A stretch of 31,919 nucleotides of DNA from Selaginella moellendorffii (Eukaryota; Streptophyta; Lycopodiopsida; Selaginellales; Selaginellaceae). Under the pieces are notes generated by a model. The model had not been told where the DNA came from. It searched no databases and saw only the letters and a program-made list of their open reading frames with translations. The position numbers were made by a program, and so were the translations under genes. Shown piece after piece: positions 30,708 through 31,919 of this stretch; within the stretch, counting starts at the first letter, position 1, and each line of letters starts with the position of its first letter. Location: assembly GCF_000143415.4 (NCBI RefSeq), contig NW_003314262.1, positions 757,431 to 789,349 on the forward strand, given 5' to 3'.

Positions 30708-31919
30708 TGTAAGCGACTAAATTTTGCATTTTACTTTAGTCACTTAACCACACCTCTGACCACTTGGAGGAGTCTCATTGACAACCTCCATAAGTCCAAC
30801 TCAGGACTTGGGGCTTGCTAGCCCCGAGAATGGCATCCATGCCACTCAACCTTAGCACTTGGTCCAAGTGCTCCACGTGTCCGATCCCATGATCGACACC
30901 CCAAGGTATCACCGACGTACCGGCCCGTTACGCTAAGGCCATGCCCATTTACCTTAGTCACACTGGTGGTCCAACACCACTTGCATCACCGTCTTGGCCC
31001 TCCAAGAGTAGGCAAACCATCCGTGAGTGGTCATCTCAGATCCACTCCTTAGCATCCTTAGGATGCCCACCAACAAGGGGAATAGCCTTCCCCAATATCC
31101 CTCTGTCAGTCCCCACTAAGTCCCTTTCTGCCCCTGGCCGTGTTTGCCAACACTGCCACTGGATCGAGACCCACAGGCCCGACCACTAAGTCCCATGGTC
31201 CTCTGGGACTTCCTCACCACACGACTGTGTCCTTGGTCACTACCCCAGAGGACTGCTCCTCTTCCTTTCCACAGTCTGGGCCTTTGGGACAACATTTCGG
31301 AACACCGTGGCCTTACGCGAGCCACCTGGGTACTCTCCTCGCCTTCTGCCCTTGGGTGCTCTAGCCATGGGCTTAGAGCGGGTTCCGTTGAGCCACACCA
31401 GGTATCCAAGTAGGTAGTGCCACCCACACTTGGACTGGGAGCATCGGCCAGTCGATCTCCCGGGGGAACTAGAGCCGGCTCTTGAACACTTCACCAAGCT
31501 ACCCCACTTGTCGGTCTGTGTTCACTCTAGTCTTGGACTTCCCAGTGGGCAGCTCATCACCCAACACTGGGTCTGGCCTTCCTGGGCCAAACTGGCCTTT
31601 CCTGGCCAAACTGGCTCCACTGCAGTCCTCCCCCTACTATACTTTTGGAGCTCACCAAACCCCCCAGGGTCTGGGAGACGAACGCTTTGGGCTTTCACCC
31701 TCTCAGACTCGAACTCGGACTCGGACTCGGACTCGGACTCGGACTCGGACTCGGACTCGGGCTCGGGCTCGGGCTCGGTCTCGGCCTCGGCCTCGGTCTC
31801 GTTCTCGGTCCCAATCTCGGTCTCGGTCTCGGTCTCGGTCCCGGTCTCGGTCTCAACTTTGGACTCCATCTCGGACTCCATCTCGGACTCCATCTCGGAC
31901 TCCATCTCGGACTCCATCT
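30708..31919 (-). mobile_element. Family A copy 2: 5' LTR (partial)
   Basis: It is identical to 24736-25745 at an offset of 5972 except for three substitutions (CGGCCCGTTACG, CAAGAGTAGG, CTCTCCTCGCC) over about 1 kb. It then enters the hexamer array, which has two more CTCGGA units than the other LTR. The window ends inside the array, so about 1.3 kb of this LTR lies outside. Confidence 0.9.

Larger units (their letters stand above)
24736..31919 (-). mobile_element. Family A copy 2: young LARD-like element, incomplete at window end
   Basis: On the minus strand the order is 5' LTR (31919, continuing outside, to 30708), primer-binding site (30693-30704), a non-coding 3.4-kb internal region, polypurine tract (27253-27263), and 3' LTR (27252-24736). 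With 2517-bp LTRs the full element would be about 8.5 kb and would end near 33224. The paired LTRs are colinear with no indel over about 1 kb and differ at three bases there, which means a recent insertion. It lies inside copy 1 in the opposite orientation. A 5-bp target duplication (predicted AACAA, 24731-24735) cannot be checked because the other flank is outside the window. Confidence 0.88.

Overview
This window reads as nuclear DNA of a land plant with a repeat-rich genome. The evidence is decayed, intron-bearing pieces of two plant-type genes (a MORC-family GHKL ATPase and a TIC32-like short-chain dehydrogenase), a Ty3/gypsy-type gag, and LTR elements whose primer-binding site resembles the plant initiator-methionine tRNA type. 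A large-genome gymnosperm or fern is plausible, but the species cannot be fixed from the sequence. I see no intact protein-coding gene. There is one assembly gap (156 N, 16109-16264).

Bases 1 to about 15600 are AT-rich and hold old debris. After a (TA)n tract comes a MORC pseudogene (about 1130-2920). An unrecognised stretch (3641-5700) follows. Next is a cluster of SDR pieces: two tandem exon-pair fragments on the minus strand (5951-6566) facing a more complete plus-strand pseudogene (6724-7469). Three same-strand copies of an AT-rich repeat lie at 640-1020, 8785-9420 and 11225-11905. A broken gag with its leader (12134-13310, minus) and a second MORC fragment (13700-13930) follow.

From 15612 to the end the window is mostly a nest of related LTR retrotransposons. 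I call the main family A and a related LTR family B. An old, AT-decayed family A copy (17755 to about 21118, plus) has its LTR split by a B solo LTR (18255-19426) with a perfect 5-bp target duplication. A younger family A copy (21286-24735, plus) follows. Just before its 3' end it is interrupted by a very young family A copy in the opposite orientation (24736 to past the window end, minus). The youngest copy has a complete 2.5-kb 3' LTR, a polypurine tract, a 3.4-kb internal region and a primer-binding site. Only part of its 5' LTR is inside the window.

The family A internal region shows no recognisable gag or pol, so it looks like a large non-autonomous (LARD-like) element mobilised in trans. 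Its most unusual property is that both LTR and internal DNA are packed with short perfect hairpins (arms 5-8 bp, loops mostly 3-8 nt), often one directly after another, including a tandem pair shaped like tRNA T-arms. The LTR also carries a hexamer/12-mer minisatellite that opens long meaningless reading frames on both strands. The hairpin-saturated architecture is the best candidate here for something undescribed.
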